Shown here piece after piece: positions 38,722 through 47,646 of a stretch of 64,000 nucleotides of DNA. The position numbers were made by a program, and so were the translations under genes. The notes beneath the pieces were generated by a model. It was not told where the DNA came from, ran no database searches, and was given only the letters and a program-made list of their open reading frames with translations. Source of the DNA: Jiangella alkaliphila (GTDB lineage: Bacteria > Actinomycetota > Actinomycetes > Jiangellales > Jiangellaceae); assembly GCF_900105925.1 (NCBI RefSeq), contig NZ_LT629791.1, forward strand, positions 1,116,001-1,180,000, in the 5' to 3' direction. Every line of letters begins with the position of its first letter. The first letter of the stretch is position 1.

Positions 38722-41347
38722 TCCGGCGCGGGCCATGGCCGGCCATCTGCTCTGGTCGCGGGGCGGGACGGTGTGGGCGACGTGGCGGCTGCAGGCGTTG
38801 CCGTACGGGTTCCGTCCCGACAAGGACAAGCACGGTGTGCGGGCGGCGCACCAGGCGCTGCTGCGGGCGCTGCCCGGCGAGGCGCTGCTGGTGGGTGCCT
38901 GCGCGGCGCTCGACCCGGCGGCCATCGTCGAGCGGATGATCACCGGCATCCCGCTGGAGCACTGCCCCGAGTGGGCGGCCGAGTGCGAGGCCACCCTCGA
39001 CACCCTCGACGACCTCGCACTGGGCCAGCGGACGTTCTGGCTGAGCGCCCCGCTGCGCAACGGCGGCCGGTTCGGCAACCTCGGCGAGTCCTTCCGGGCC
39101 GCCGTCGACGACTTCCGCGACCAGCTCGCGCTGCCGCGTCACGGCATCTCGCCGGCCGAGCTCAAGGTGCGCACCGAACAGGCCCGCAAGGTCGAGCTCG
39201 GCATCCCCGCCGTGTTCCGGCCCCGGCCGGCCTCCGTGGCCCAGCTGGTCTGGCTGTACCAGCACACGATGCAGCGCGGCCTGTTCGCCGACATGGACCT
39301 CCCCGAGACCCGGGCCGACCACGAGGCCGCCGTCATCCCCCGTCACGGCGTCCTGTGGCCCGACGCGCTGATGGACGAGGGCGGCCAGGCCGAGCTCGAC
39401 CGCAAGCAGCTCAAGAGCTGGAACCCGCTGCGCCGCAAGTACCTCAAGATCACCCAGCCCGACCAGCCCGACGCCGTGTCCTACCAGGGCCTGCTGGCGC
39501 TGGCCGACACGCCGGCCGACGGCATGGTCTTCCCCGGCGGCGAGTACCTCGGCCGGGTCGACGACGCCGGCCTCGACGTCGACTGGGCGGTGCGGCTGCA
39601 CACCCGCACGCGGGAAGAGGTCATCGCGCGCAACCGCCGCGCCGTCGCGAACCTCAACGACCAGTTCCTCCAGCAGGAGGGCCAGCTGACCACGGGCATG
39701 CACGCCATCGAGCGGTCCGCGCGCGATCTCGCCGAGTACGAGGCGCTGTTGTCGGCCGACGATCTCGAGGTCGAGGTCGAGGCGACGGTCATCTTCTGCG
39801 TCGCCGGGCGCACCGGCGAGCAGGTCATGGAGCAGGCCAAGGAGCTGCAGGCGTTCTACGGAGCCTCCGGGTTCAAGCTGACGCACCCGCTGGGCGCCCA
39901 GGAGGACCTGTGGTGGGCCATGCTGCCGGGTGCGCCGTTGTCCAAGTCGGTCCGCGAGTTCGCCCAGATCACCACGTCGCACTCCTTCTCCGCGTCGGTC
40001 CCGGTGGTCACCTGCGACATCGGCGACAGCAAGGGCAGCCTGCTCGGCCTGAACATCTCCACCGGCCAGACCGGCGTCGTGCACCACGACCCGGCCGGGG
40101 CGACCACCCGTCTCGACGTCTCCGGCTCACTCGCGATTGCGGGTGAGCTGGGCGCCGGCAAGTCGGTGGCGTTGAAGAAGATCGCCGCCGACACCGTCGA
40201 CCGCGGTGGCCGGTTCATCGCGTTGGACCGCACCGAGTCCGGTGAGTGGGTGACGATGGCCCGCGCGCTCACCACCCCGACCGTGGTGTCCGTCGTCGAG
40301 CCGACGATGAGCATGGACCCGCTGCGGGTGTTCGACCGGCACACCGGGTCGCGGGTGGCGCAGTCGTTCCTGACGCCGCTGCTGAACGTGTCGCCGACGT
40401 CGGAACGCGGCGTGCTGCTGTCGGAGGTGCTCGAGGTCGGGTACCTCGCCCGGCACGGCATCCGCGGCCTGGGTGACCTCACCAAGCACCTGCTCGAGAG
40501 CTGCACCCTGGACGGTGCCTACGAGCTGGGCCGGCTGATGAACGTCTTCGCCCGCAAGGAGTTCGGCCGCGTCATCTTCGACACCTCGCTGCCGCCGGTC
40601 GAGCTCAGCGACCGCGCGATCGTGTTCTGGACCCGCACGCTGGAACTGCCCGACCGCGACGAGTTGCAGCATGCGCACCTGTTCGAGCAGATGAAGCTGG
40701 AGAAGATCTTCGGCCGGGCGATGTACGCGCTGATGGCCAGCATGGGCCGGCAGGTCTGCTTCGGCGACCGCTCCGAACTGGCGCTGTTCATCGTGGACGA
40801 GGCCCACCACGTCACCGCCTCACCCGAAGGCGAGCGGGAGATCACCGTGTTCGTCCGCGACGGCCGCAAGCACCAGGCGGCGGTCGCGTTGGGCAGCCAT
40901 GACCCCGAGAGCGACTTCGGCGACGCGACGTTGCGAGGCCTGATCCCGACCCGCATCCTGATGCGGCACCGCGACAAGACGCTGGCCAAACGTGGCCTGA
41001 AGTGGCTCGACCTCGACCCCGACGACGAGTCGCTGGTGGCCTTGATCACCGAGCACACCAGCCCGGTCGGACCGGACGGCGTGCCGGAGATGCGCCGCGG
41101 TGAGGCGCTGATGCGCGACGCGCTGGGCAACGTCGCCCGCATCAAGGTCATGCCGCCCTCGCGGCCCGAACGCTTCGAGGCCATGAAGACCTCGCCGCCG
41201 GAGGTCGTCATCGGCGGCCGGACGGTGGGTGGCGCCGGCGCCCGGCTCGACGGCGCGCTCGCGGCCCGAGCCGGCGTTCCCGCGCTCGAGGGCGGCGACG
41301 GCCCGCCCGAACTGGAGGCCGGCACCGTCGGGTCGAGGCCCGCATGA
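38714..41347 (+). CDS. VirB4/TcpF-type T4SS ATPase
   Basis: The 877-residue AAA-like ATPase has a long N-terminal domain (1-460). The motor domain has an intact Walker A GELGAGKS (477-484) and Walker B LFIVDEAHH (Asp695, Glu696), then a VALGSHDPESD sensor stretch and MRHRDKTLAKRGLKWL near the C-terminus. VirB4 proteins energise channel assembly and substrate transfer. The ATG at 38714 is used; an ATG at 38735 is also possible. Both key motifs are intact, unlike those of the FtsK/TcpA-like protein of this locus. Confidence 0.88.
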   Translation: MRSPARAMAGHLLWSRGGTVWATWRLQALPYGFRPDKDKHGVRAAHQALLRALPGEALLVGACAALDPAAIVERMITGIPLEHCPEWAAECEATLDTLDDLALGQRTFWLSAPLRNGGRFGNLGESFRAAVDDFRDQLALPRHGISPAELKVRTEQARKVELGIPAVFRPRPASVAQLVWLYQHTMQRGLFADMDLPETRADHEAAVIPRHGVLWPDALMDEGGQAELDRKQLKSWNPLRRKYLKITQPDQPDAVSYQGLLALADTPADGMVFPGGEYLGRVDDAGLDVDWAVRLHTRTREEVIARNRRAVANLNDQFLQQEGQLTTGMHAIERSARDLAEYEALLSADDLEVEVEATVIFCVAGRTGEQVMEQAKELQAFYGASGFKLTHPLGAQEDLWWAMLPGAPLSKSVREFAQITTSHSFSASVPVVTCDIGDSKGSLLGLNISTGQTGVVHHDPAGATTRLDVSGSLAIAGELGAGKSVALKKIAADTVDRGGRFIALDRTESGEWVTMARALTTPTVVSVVEPTMSMDPLRVFDRHTGSRVAQSFLTPLLNVSPTSERGVLLSEVLEVGYLARHGIRGLGDLTKHLLESCTLDGAYELGRLMNVFARKEFGRVIFDTSLPPVELSDRAIVFWTRTLELPDRDELQHAHLFEQMKLEKIFGRAMYALMASMGRQVCFGDRSELALFIVDEAHHVTASPEGEREITVFVRDGRKHQAAVALGSHDPESDFGDATLRGLIPTRILMRHRDKTLAKRGLKWLDLDPDDESLVALITEHTSPVGPDGVPEMRRGEALMRDALGNVARIKVMPPSRPERFEAMKTSPPEVVIGGRTVGGAGARLDGALAARAGVPALEGGDGPPELEAGTVGSRPA

Positions 41348-43689
41348 GCGTCGTCGCCGGTGCGGTCACCATCGTCGCCGAGGCCTGCCAGGTCCCCGGC
41401 GGCGACGGCCTCGGCGACCAGTTCATCAACCCGACGGGCAACTGCGAGCTGTCGGCGTTTCACGTGCAACTGTCCTTGGCCGGCGGCATCACCGACCCGT
41501 TCCACCTGATCTTCAAGGTGCTCATGACGATCACCTGGGCGATCTACCAGTTCCAGGTCATCGCGCTCGCGTGGGTCACCGACTTCGTGCTGGGCATGTC
41601 GTGGCTCGACTGGTTCACCGGCATCGCCGGCGACTTCCAGGACTCCATCGCCGGCATGTTGTCGAACCTGAACATGTATGCCGCGATGCTGACGATCACG
41701 GCGTTCGTGTGCATGATCTGGATGGCCAGAGGCATGTGGGGGAAGGGGCTGGTCCAACTCCTGTTGTCACTGATCATCGCGAACTACGCGGTGGCCGCGA
41801 TCAGTTACGACGCGCAGCATCCCGACAACAACCTCGCCCCGATCAACCCGATCACCTGGCTCGTCGGCGACAACGACAACCAGGAGGGGCTGCTCTACGA
41901 CGCCCGCGACACCTCGCAGTACCTCGTCGGCCAGATCGTCAACGATGACGACTATCTCGACGACCTCACCAGTCCGGAGAACGAACAGGTCAGTCCGGGC
42001 GAGAGCATCCTCAGCACGTTCCTCTACCACCCGGCCATGCTGGTCAACTTCGGCTACATCCTCGACGGCGACTGCGAAGAGGCCTACGTCGTCGCGTTGT
42101 CCCACGCCGGTAACAGCACCTCGAAGGACGACCTCCGCGACGATCTGGAGGACCGCGACCTTGCCGGCCGCGGGTCGGCAGCCGACGGCGTCGACACCGG
42201 ATCGGAACTGACCGACCCCGGCACCTGGTGGGGCGGCACAGGCGACGAACCCGTCGACTACGACCCCGAGGTCTGGAAGGTCGTCGGCAGCTGCCTGAAC
42301 GACGAGGTCGACACGTTCGCCAAGATGGCCCGGCCGGACAGCTGGATGGCGCAGTTCGCGATCCAGCCGGCCGTCACGATCCTCGCGGTGCTCATCCTCA
42401 TCATCGCCGGCGTCGTCTTCATCGCCGGCCTGTCCGCACTCGTCCAGTGCATCAAGCTGCTGATCACGCTGCTGCTGGCGATCCTCCCCGGCGGCGCCAG
42501 ATCGGTGCTGTGGCGCAACGTCGGGCAGTTGTTCGCCACCGTGCTGATGCTGATGTTCTGCATCGTGTTCCTCGGCGTGTTCCTGCACGTCGTCACCGAC
42601 ATCATGGCCGCCGGGCGAGCACCCACCGGCAACCCCGACGACCGCTCCGTCCGGTGGGCCGAGATCGGCAAGTTCCTGCTCATCGACCTGCTGCTGATCG
42701 CCGGCATCGTGCTGTTCTGGCGCGGCCGCGGCGCCGTTCACGAGACCAAGGACCGCGTGGCCGCCGCCATGGCGTCGAAGTTCAACCCCGGTGGTGGCGG
42801 AGGCGGCGGCGGGTTCGGCGGCTCGTCCCTCGTCCCGGCGGGCAGCGGCCCGGGCGGTGCGATGCGCCGTCTGAACGGCTTCAACGCCATGGGCGACGCG
42901 GCCCGCAACGCCGGCCTGCGATCAGGCGGCGGGCAGGGCCGCCTGCAGGGCGTCATCCGCCGCACCAGCGGCCTCGTCGGCCACGTCGGCATGGCCTGGG
43001 CCACCGGCGGCGGTTCGCTCGCCGTCAAAGGTGGTGCCATGGCCGCGAAGTCGACGGTGGTCCGAGGCGCCGCTCGCGGCGCCGGCGGCCTGGCCAGGCG
43101 CGGCGCCATCGCGCTCGGCGAGAGCAGCAGGAACGTCGCGCAGGGCGGTATCGCCGCGGCACGTCGCAGCCGCGTCGGCGTGGAGCTGGCCCGCACCGCG
43201 ACCCGGTCGCGCGGCCGCATGCAGCAGTTCGGCGCCTGGACCAGCCGCGGAGGGGCCGATCTGCGCAACCGGTACCGAGGCAAGGTCGCCGAAGCCGGCC
43301 AGTCCGGTCACCTGCCGGTCGACGGGCTGCGGTCGCTGGCCCACCGGACCCGCAGCGGCATGGCCGACGGCGTGGCCCGGATGGCCGGCGGCCGGTTCGG
43401 CACGGCGGGCATGTCCAACCGCGCCTATCACGCCCGCGAGGACGCCAAGGCCGGCCTGGTCAAACGGAACTACGAACGGCGCATGCGGGCCGAGGAGGCG
43501 CAGCGGACCTACCAGCGCTCCGACGACCGGTACCAGTCGGCGCGGGCGCAGGCCGACCTCACCCGTCGCCGGCACAAGGCGCAGGCCGACGCCGAGGCCG
43601 CCGCGCGGCAGAGCAAGCAGCAGCTGCGCCGGAGGAACCGCGACGACGCCCGCCGGGAGTGGGAGCGGCGCCGGCGGGACGGCTCGTGA
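41344..43689 (+). CDS. VirB6/TcpH-like polytopic channel protein
   Basis: The 781-residue protein overlaps the ATPase gene by 4 nt. Several hydrophobic helices are present: about 55-95, 112-140 and, after a polar extracytoplasmic domain (140-340), 342-375, 381-395, 400-428 and 450-470. A Gly-rich hinge precedes a long, very basic, coiled C-terminal tail (about 640-781, rich in Arg/Ala/Gln). TcpH/VirB6 family members form the inner-membrane channel, with a basic cytoplasmic tail. A parS-like sequence lies inside the 5' part of the gene. Confidence 0.8.
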   Translation: MSVVAGAVTIVAEACQVPGGDGLGDQFINPTGNCELSAFHVQLSLAGGITDPFHLIFKVLMTITWAIYQFQVIALAWVTDFVLGMSWLDWFTGIAGDFQDSIAGMLSNLNMYAAMLTITAFVCMIWMARGMWGKGLVQLLLSLIIANYAVAAISYDAQHPDNNLAPINPITWLVGDNDNQEGLLYDARDTSQYLVGQIVNDDDYLDDLTSPENEQVSPGESILSTFLYHPAMLVNFGYILDGDCEEAYVVALSHAGNSTSKDDLRDDLEDRDLAGRGSAADGVDTGSELTDPGTWWGGTGDEPVDYDPEVWKVVGSCLNDEVDTFAKMARPDSWMAQFAIQPAVTILAVLILIIAGVVFIAGLSALVQCIKLLITLLLAILPGGARSVLWRNVGQLFATVLMLMFCIVFLGVFLHVVTDIMAAGRAPTGNPDDRSVRWAEIGKFLLIDLLLIAGIVLFWRGRGAVHETKDRVAAAMASKFNPGGGGGGGGFGGSSLVPAGSGPGGAMRRLNGFNAMGDAARNAGLRSGGGQGRLQGVIRRTSGLVGHVGMAWATGGGSLAVKGGAMAAKSTVVRGAARGAGGLARRGAIALGESSRNVAQGGIAAARRSRVGVELARTATRSRGRMQQFGAWTSRGGADLRNRYRGKVAEAGQSGHLPVDGLRSLAHRTRSGMADGVARMAGGRFGTAGMSNRAYHAREDAKAGLVKRNYERRMRAEEAQRTYQRSDDRYQSARAQADLTRRRHKAQADAEAAARQSKQQLRRRNRDDARREWERRRRDGS
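41457..41470. promoter_or_regulatory. parS-like site with one mismatch inside the VirB6-like gene
   Basis: GTTTCACGTGCAAC differs from the parS consensus at one position. It lies about 30 kb from oriC, inside the accessory block. Confidence 0.45.
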
Positions 43690-43808
43690 CGGTCGGCCGG
43701 CGAGCCGGCGACTCGATTGCGTGTGATGATCGTGCATGCCTACGCTCGCTGTGACCGGGCTCATCCTGGGGGTGGGGGAGTGACTCGCACCAGGTCCGAC
43801 GGGTCGAG

Positions 43809-44588
43809 ATGACCGACGTCGACTACTACGAGATCCTCGACGTCCGTCCGACGGCGACGGCGGCCGAGATCAAGGCCGCGTACTACCGCGCCGTCCGCAC
43901 GGCGCACCCCGACGCGGGCGGCACCGCGGGCATGTTCCGCCTGGTCACCGACGCCTACCGGACGCTGTCCGATCCGCAGTCCCGGGCCGCCTACGACGCC
44001 GGGGCGCGAGGGGTTCGTGCTGACGCGCCGCCCTCGGGTGCCGAGGCGACGCCGGAACCCGCCTGGGGCGACGAGGTGCGGTGGGAGGCCGGCGGCACCG
44101 CGCAGCCGAGGGGAACGGGTCAGGCGTCGGAGACGCTGAGCGAGGAGCATCGGCCGTCGTGGAGCGAGCGGTGGGTGCAGACTCCGCGCGGCACGGCGGC
44201 GAGCCGCTGGGGCGGCTGGGTGGCAGCGGCCCTGTTCGCCCTGCTCACCGCCGTGTTGTTCCTGGCGCCGGGGTGGATCCGCCCGTCCGGCGCGGGGTCG
44301 GACCTGCTCGGCTTCCACCTCGACCACCCGCTGGTGCTGGCGATCGTGGTCGTCGGCTACGCGGTCGTGGCCGTCTTTGGGTTCATGGGACTGCTGTGGG
44401 TTCCGCTGACGATGCTGCACCTCGGCGTGTTCGTCCTGCTGGTGGTGGGCTGGCCGCTGGCGTACTGGGACCTCGCGGAGCCGTGGGAGCGGCTGGTGTT
44501 CGTCAGCCTGGCGCTGGTGTGGCTCGTCTACGCGGCCGCGATGACGGCGGTCCCGCTGTGGCAGGCGGCGCGGTCGCGGCTCAGGTGA
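43809..44588 (+). CDS. J-domain membrane protein
   Basis: The 259-residue protein starts with a complete J domain (1-67: YYEILDVRPTATAAEIKAAY, His33-Pro34-Asp35, DAYRTLSDPQSRAAYD). A polar linker and three or four membrane helices between 135 and 252 follow. The HPD motif is intact, so it should stimulate an Hsp70 at the membrane, perhaps to handle substrates of the neighbouring secretion system. Its 3' end overlaps the opposite-strand gene by 8 bp. Confidence 0.82.
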   Translation: MTDVDYYEILDVRPTATAAEIKAAYYRAVRTAHPDAGGTAGMFRLVTDAYRTLSDPQSRAAYDAGARGVRADAPPSGAEATPEPAWGDEVRWEAGGTAQPRGTGQASETLSEEHRPSWSERWVQTPRGTAASRWGGWVAAALFALLTAVLFLAPGWIRPSGAGSDLLGFHLDHPLVLAIVVVGYAVVAVFGFMGLLWVPLTMLHLGVFVLLVVGWPLAYWDLAEPWERLVFVSLALVWLVYAAAMTAVPLWQAARSRLR

Positions 44589-45450
44589 GCGCCCGGCGGC
44601 CGGGGTCGCCGCCGGTCAGCCGCGGCGGCTCGTTCGCGCCGATGGCGCGGTCCTGTTCGAAGCTGGTCCACTCGGAGTGCTCGGCGGCGCCGAGGCGCGC
44701 CGTCAGCGTCTGGACGTGCCACGGCGCCGCCGCGAGCGCCATCTCGGCCTCGGCGGCCGTCATGCGGCGCGGCACCTTGATCGAGCGGACCGCGTGCAGG
44801 GCGATCATCGTGTCGCCACCGACGCGGAGCAGGCCGGCCTCGTGGAGCTGGGGGACGTCGCGGCGCGAGCCCTGGTAGAGGTACTCCTCGACGACCTCCG
44901 GCTCAGGGACGGACGTGAGCAGCTGGCGGCGCACCGGGCCGGGCAGCAGCTCGATGATCTCGGGTCCGTCCGCGTCGTCGGCCGGGTCGTCCGGACCAGC
45001 GGCCGTCCCCGTCACCACGTCGACCGGTACCATGCCGGATCGCTCGCTGACCTCGCCGACGAACGGGTGCGAGCCGACCCCCAGGCGCCACGGCGTGCTC
45101 GGCCGGAAGCGGTTGCCGTCCAGCGGCTCGAGACCGCGGATCGCCTCGATGAGGACCAGCCGGGATCGATCCACCGCCCAGGCACCGGCCCGCTGGAAGA
45201 CCTCGCCGCCGCGGCGCCGGGTGCGTGGCGCGGTCGCTCCGGCGACGAACGGATCGCGGGGAACGCAACCGTGGTGCTCGAGCACCACCGTCACCTCGGC
45301 CGGGATGCGTTCCCAGCTGTGCCAGGGACGCTCGGCGGAGCCGTCGAACGAACCGTCCAGCGTCGAGGCGGACCGGCCCACGTCGATGTCGACCTCGCCG
45401 CGGGCGCGGGGCGAGAGGTCGCGGGGGGCGGAAGAGTGATCGTCGGGCAT
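44581..45450 (-). CDS. Hypothetical protein (289 aa), antisense within the T4SS locus
   Basis: This soluble protein is the only minus-strand gene in the T4SS stretch. It has no signal peptide or membrane helix. A segment with VTVVLEHHGCVPRDPF and a C-terminal helical part (RMTAAEAEMALAAAPWHVQT) stand out, but I do not recognise the family. GAGG lies 5 nt before the ATG at 45450. Its promoter region is shared divergently with the YbjN-like gene. Confidence 0.7.
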   Translation of the reverse strand: MPDDHSSAPRDLSPRARGEVDIDVGRSASTLDGSFDGSAERPWHSWERIPAEVTVVLEHHGCVPRDPFVAGATAPRTRRRGGEVFQRAGAWAVDRSRLVLIEAIRGLEPLDGNRFRPSTPWRLGVGSHPFVGEVSERSGMVPVDVVTGTAAGPDDPADDADGPEIIELLPGPVRRQLLTSVPEPEVVEEYLYQGSRRDVPQLHEAGLLRVGGDTMIALHAVRSIKVPRRMTAAEAEMALAAAPWHVQTLTARLGAAEHSEWTSFEQDRAIGANEPPRLTGGDPGRRALT

Positions 45451-45512
45451 CGCGTCCTCAGAGGGCGGTCGTGACCAGCACCACTGTAGCGGCGCGAACC
45501 GGCCGCCCGGGT

Positions 45513-45542
45513 GTCACAGCCGGTGTCGTCGGCGCACCTACA
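45513..45542 (+). promoter_or_regulatory. GTCACA-N18-CCTACA promoter motif, YbjN-like gene
   Basis: GTCACA is at 45513-45518 and CCTACA at 45537-45542; 33 nt remain to the ATG at 45576. The -35-like half is preceded by T (TGTCACA). Confidence 0.72.
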
Positions 45543-45575
45543 GGGGTAGCACCGGACGCGGAGAGGACCACGGGC

Positions 45576-46181
45576 ATGACCGACACCAACGGGTACGGGC
45601 CGCGTAGCCAGCTCGACCGGCTCAGGGCGATGCCCGGCCCGCAGCAGTCGCTGAGCGGGCCTTCGCCGGCGGCCTCGGCGGCGAACGCCGGCGCGCTGGT
45701 ACCCGCCCGTGCCACACCGGAACCCGTCGTGGACGCGCCGGCCCAGCTGGTCCCGCTCACGTTGAGCACCGTCGCCGCGATCCTCGACGACATGCAGGCG
45801 AAGTACTTCGTCGACGGCGACGACGCGATCGGCGGCATCTGGGAGAACGGCTACTTCTACTTCTTCCTGCTGGCCGAGGAGGGTCAGGCGCCGGTCTTCC
45901 AGGTCTACGGCCAATGGGAGCGGGCGCTGCCGGAGGACATGTACGCGCCCGCCGCCATCTTCGCGAACGAGTGGAACGCCGAGCGCGCCTGGCCCAAGGC
46001 GTTCGTCCGCACGCTCGACGACGAGTCGGTCGGCCTCTACGGCGAGCTGACCATCGACTTCGGCCCCCTCGTGACCCACGACCAGCTCGACCGCGCCGTC
46101 AACGCCGGTCTGTCCAGCTCGCTCGCGCTCTTCGCCGAGGCGGCCCTCACCTTCCCGGAGGCCGTCGCCATCGAGCTCTGA
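45576..46181 (+). CDS. YbjN-domain protein
   Basis: The 201-residue cytoplasmic protein has a disordered head (1-65) and a YbjN/type-III-secretion-chaperone-like domain: LTLSTVAAILDDMQAKYFVD, then ENGYFYFFLLAEEGQ, VYGQWERALPEDM and VNAGLSSSLALFAEA. Proteins with this fold often act as chaperones or adaptors. Its place beside the secretion genes and its own copy of the shared promoter motif suggest a chaperone for a secreted substrate (inference). Confidence 0.72.
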   Translation: MTDTNGYGPRSQLDRLRAMPGPQQSLSGPSPAASAANAGALVPARATPEPVVDAPAQLVPLTLSTVAAILDDMQAKYFVDGDDAIGGIWENGYFYFFLLAEEGQAPVFQVYGQWERALPEDMYAPAAIFANEWNAERAWPKAFVRTLDDESVGLYGELTIDFGPLVTHDQLDRAVNAGLSSSLALFAEAALTFPEAVAIEL

Positions 46182-46194
46182 GCGCCGGACAACT

Positions 46195-46224
46195 GTCACA
46201 GAACCGGCGTCCCAGCGACCTACA
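46195..46224 (+). promoter_or_regulatory. GTCACA-N18-CCTACA promoter motif, SLT/CHAP gene
   Basis: GTCACA is at 46195-46200 and CCTACA at 46219-46224, directly after the YbjN-like gene; 51 nt separate it from the ATG at 46276. Confidence 0.7.
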
Positions 46225-46275
46225 CAGATGTCCGCTCGAGGCCGCCGTAGCGGGCGCCCGGATGGAGGGCGGGGT

Positions 46276-47646
46276 ATGGCACAGGGTTCGGTCGCCGCCG
46301 GCGGGGCCGTCGTCGCGAGGCGCACGAAGACGAAGCCGGCGCGCACGCCGGGCGGGCAGGGCTCCGGCCGGGTCCGGAAGTGGATCCTCGGCATCGCCCT
46401 GCTCACCGTCTTCGGCGTGGTCGGCGCGGCGTCGCTGGCGTTCGTCCCGGTCGCCACCATCATGGCGCTCTGGTGCGAGATCACCGACCGCGCCCCGCTG
46501 GCCGAGTGCACCATGACGCCCGGCGGCCAGGTCTGCACGGGCGGCGCGACCCTGGCGAACGTCCCTGAGCCGTGGGCGGAGATCTTCACCGCCGCCGGCG
46601 ACGAGTTCAGCGTCGACCCCGCGTATCTGGCGGCCATCTACCTGAGCGAGAACGGCAACGCCTGGAAGGACCTCGACACCGACTGGCCGAGCTCCGGCTG
46701 CTGCCACGGCCCCATGCAGTTCAACACCGGCGCCGGCACCTGGGACGCGTACAAGTACAGCGCCGGCGGCGGCCCACCGGACTACATGGACCCGTGGGAC
46801 GCGATCTTCACCGCGGGCAACCTGTTCACTCATGCCGACGGCGTCTACGGCAGCGTCACGGCCGAGACACCACTCGGCGACGTCGCCAGCTGGGATCCCG
46901 GCACGTTCGTGTACTCGGCGGCCAGCTACAACGCGGGCCCGGCCGGCAACTGGAACAACGACGAGACCCGCCGCTACGTCGAGAACGTCCACGCGCTCGT
47001 CTCGTCCAACTTGACCCAGGGTGGCACCGGCGACTACGGCCAGTACGCCACCTACCCGCCGCCGCACGGCATGGGCGCCGGCGAGGGCGAGGACGGCGAG
47101 CAGACCGAGGGCGGCGGGTTCGCCGGCTGCGGCGGCATCAGCGGCGGCGGGCTCGACGGGGTGGTGCAGATCGCGGAACAGGAGTACGCGAAGGGCATCG
47201 TCGAACAGCCGCTCGGCAGCAACTGCGGGCCCACCATCAGCGACACCTACATCGCCACCGGCTGCGAGCAGTGGTGCGCCGACTTCGTCAGCTGGGTCTT
47301 CCAGACGGCCGACCTCCCGTTCCAGGCCGAACCCGGCACCCAGATGTACTTCTGGCGACATCCCTGGCAGATCCCTGCCGTCATCGGCATGAAGGCGTGG
47401 TTCGAGTCCGGCGGCCACGGCCAGGAGTTCATCCCGGTCGGCAGCGCCGGCCCCACGAAGCCGCCCCGCCCCGGGGACGTCATGATCTACTCCGGGCACG
47501 TGAGCATCGTCGTCGAGGTCGACGAGGCCAACCGCACGCTGATCACCGTCGGCGGCAACGAGAGCAACCGCGTCTCGCGCTCGTCCGGCACGTTCAGCAT
47601 GGGCCCGAGCGGGCCGGTGCTCGGCTACGGGCGGATGAACCCATGA
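46276..47646 (+). CDS. Bifunctional wall hydrolase: SLT transglycosylase + CHAP endopeptidase (TcpG/VirB1-like)
   Basis: The 456-residue protein has one N-terminal membrane anchor (about 36-62). A lytic transglycosylase domain follows (about 95-240) with the catalytic Glu125 in AIYLSENGNAW and SAASYNAGPAGNW downstream. A Gly-rich linker leads to a CHAP domain (about 295-456) with Cys334 in EQWCADFVSW and His408 in GDVMIYSGHVSIVVEVD. This is the layout of TcpG-type hydrolases that open peptidoglycan for the T4SS channel. GGAGGG is 6 nt before the ATG. The last 4 nt overlap the next gene. Confidence 0.9.
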   Translation: MAQGSVAAGGAVVARRTKTKPARTPGGQGSGRVRKWILGIALLTVFGVVGAASLAFVPVATIMALWCEITDRAPLAECTMTPGGQVCTGGATLANVPEPWAEIFTAAGDEFSVDPAYLAAIYLSENGNAWKDLDTDWPSSGCCHGPMQFNTGAGTWDAYKYSAGGGPPDYMDPWDAIFTAGNLFTHADGVYGSVTAETPLGDVASWDPGTFVYSAASYNAGPAGNWNNDETRRYVENVHALVSSNLTQGGTGDYGQYATYPPPHGMGAGEGEDGEQTEGGGFAGCGGISGGGLDGVVQIAEQEYAKGIVEQPLGSNCGPTISDTYIATGCEQWCADFVSWVFQTADLPFQAEPGTQMYFWRHPWQIPAVIGMKAWFESGGHGQEFIPVGSAGPTKPPRPGDVMIYSGHVSIVVEVDEANRTLITVGGNESNRVSRSSGTFSMGPSGPVLGYGRMNP

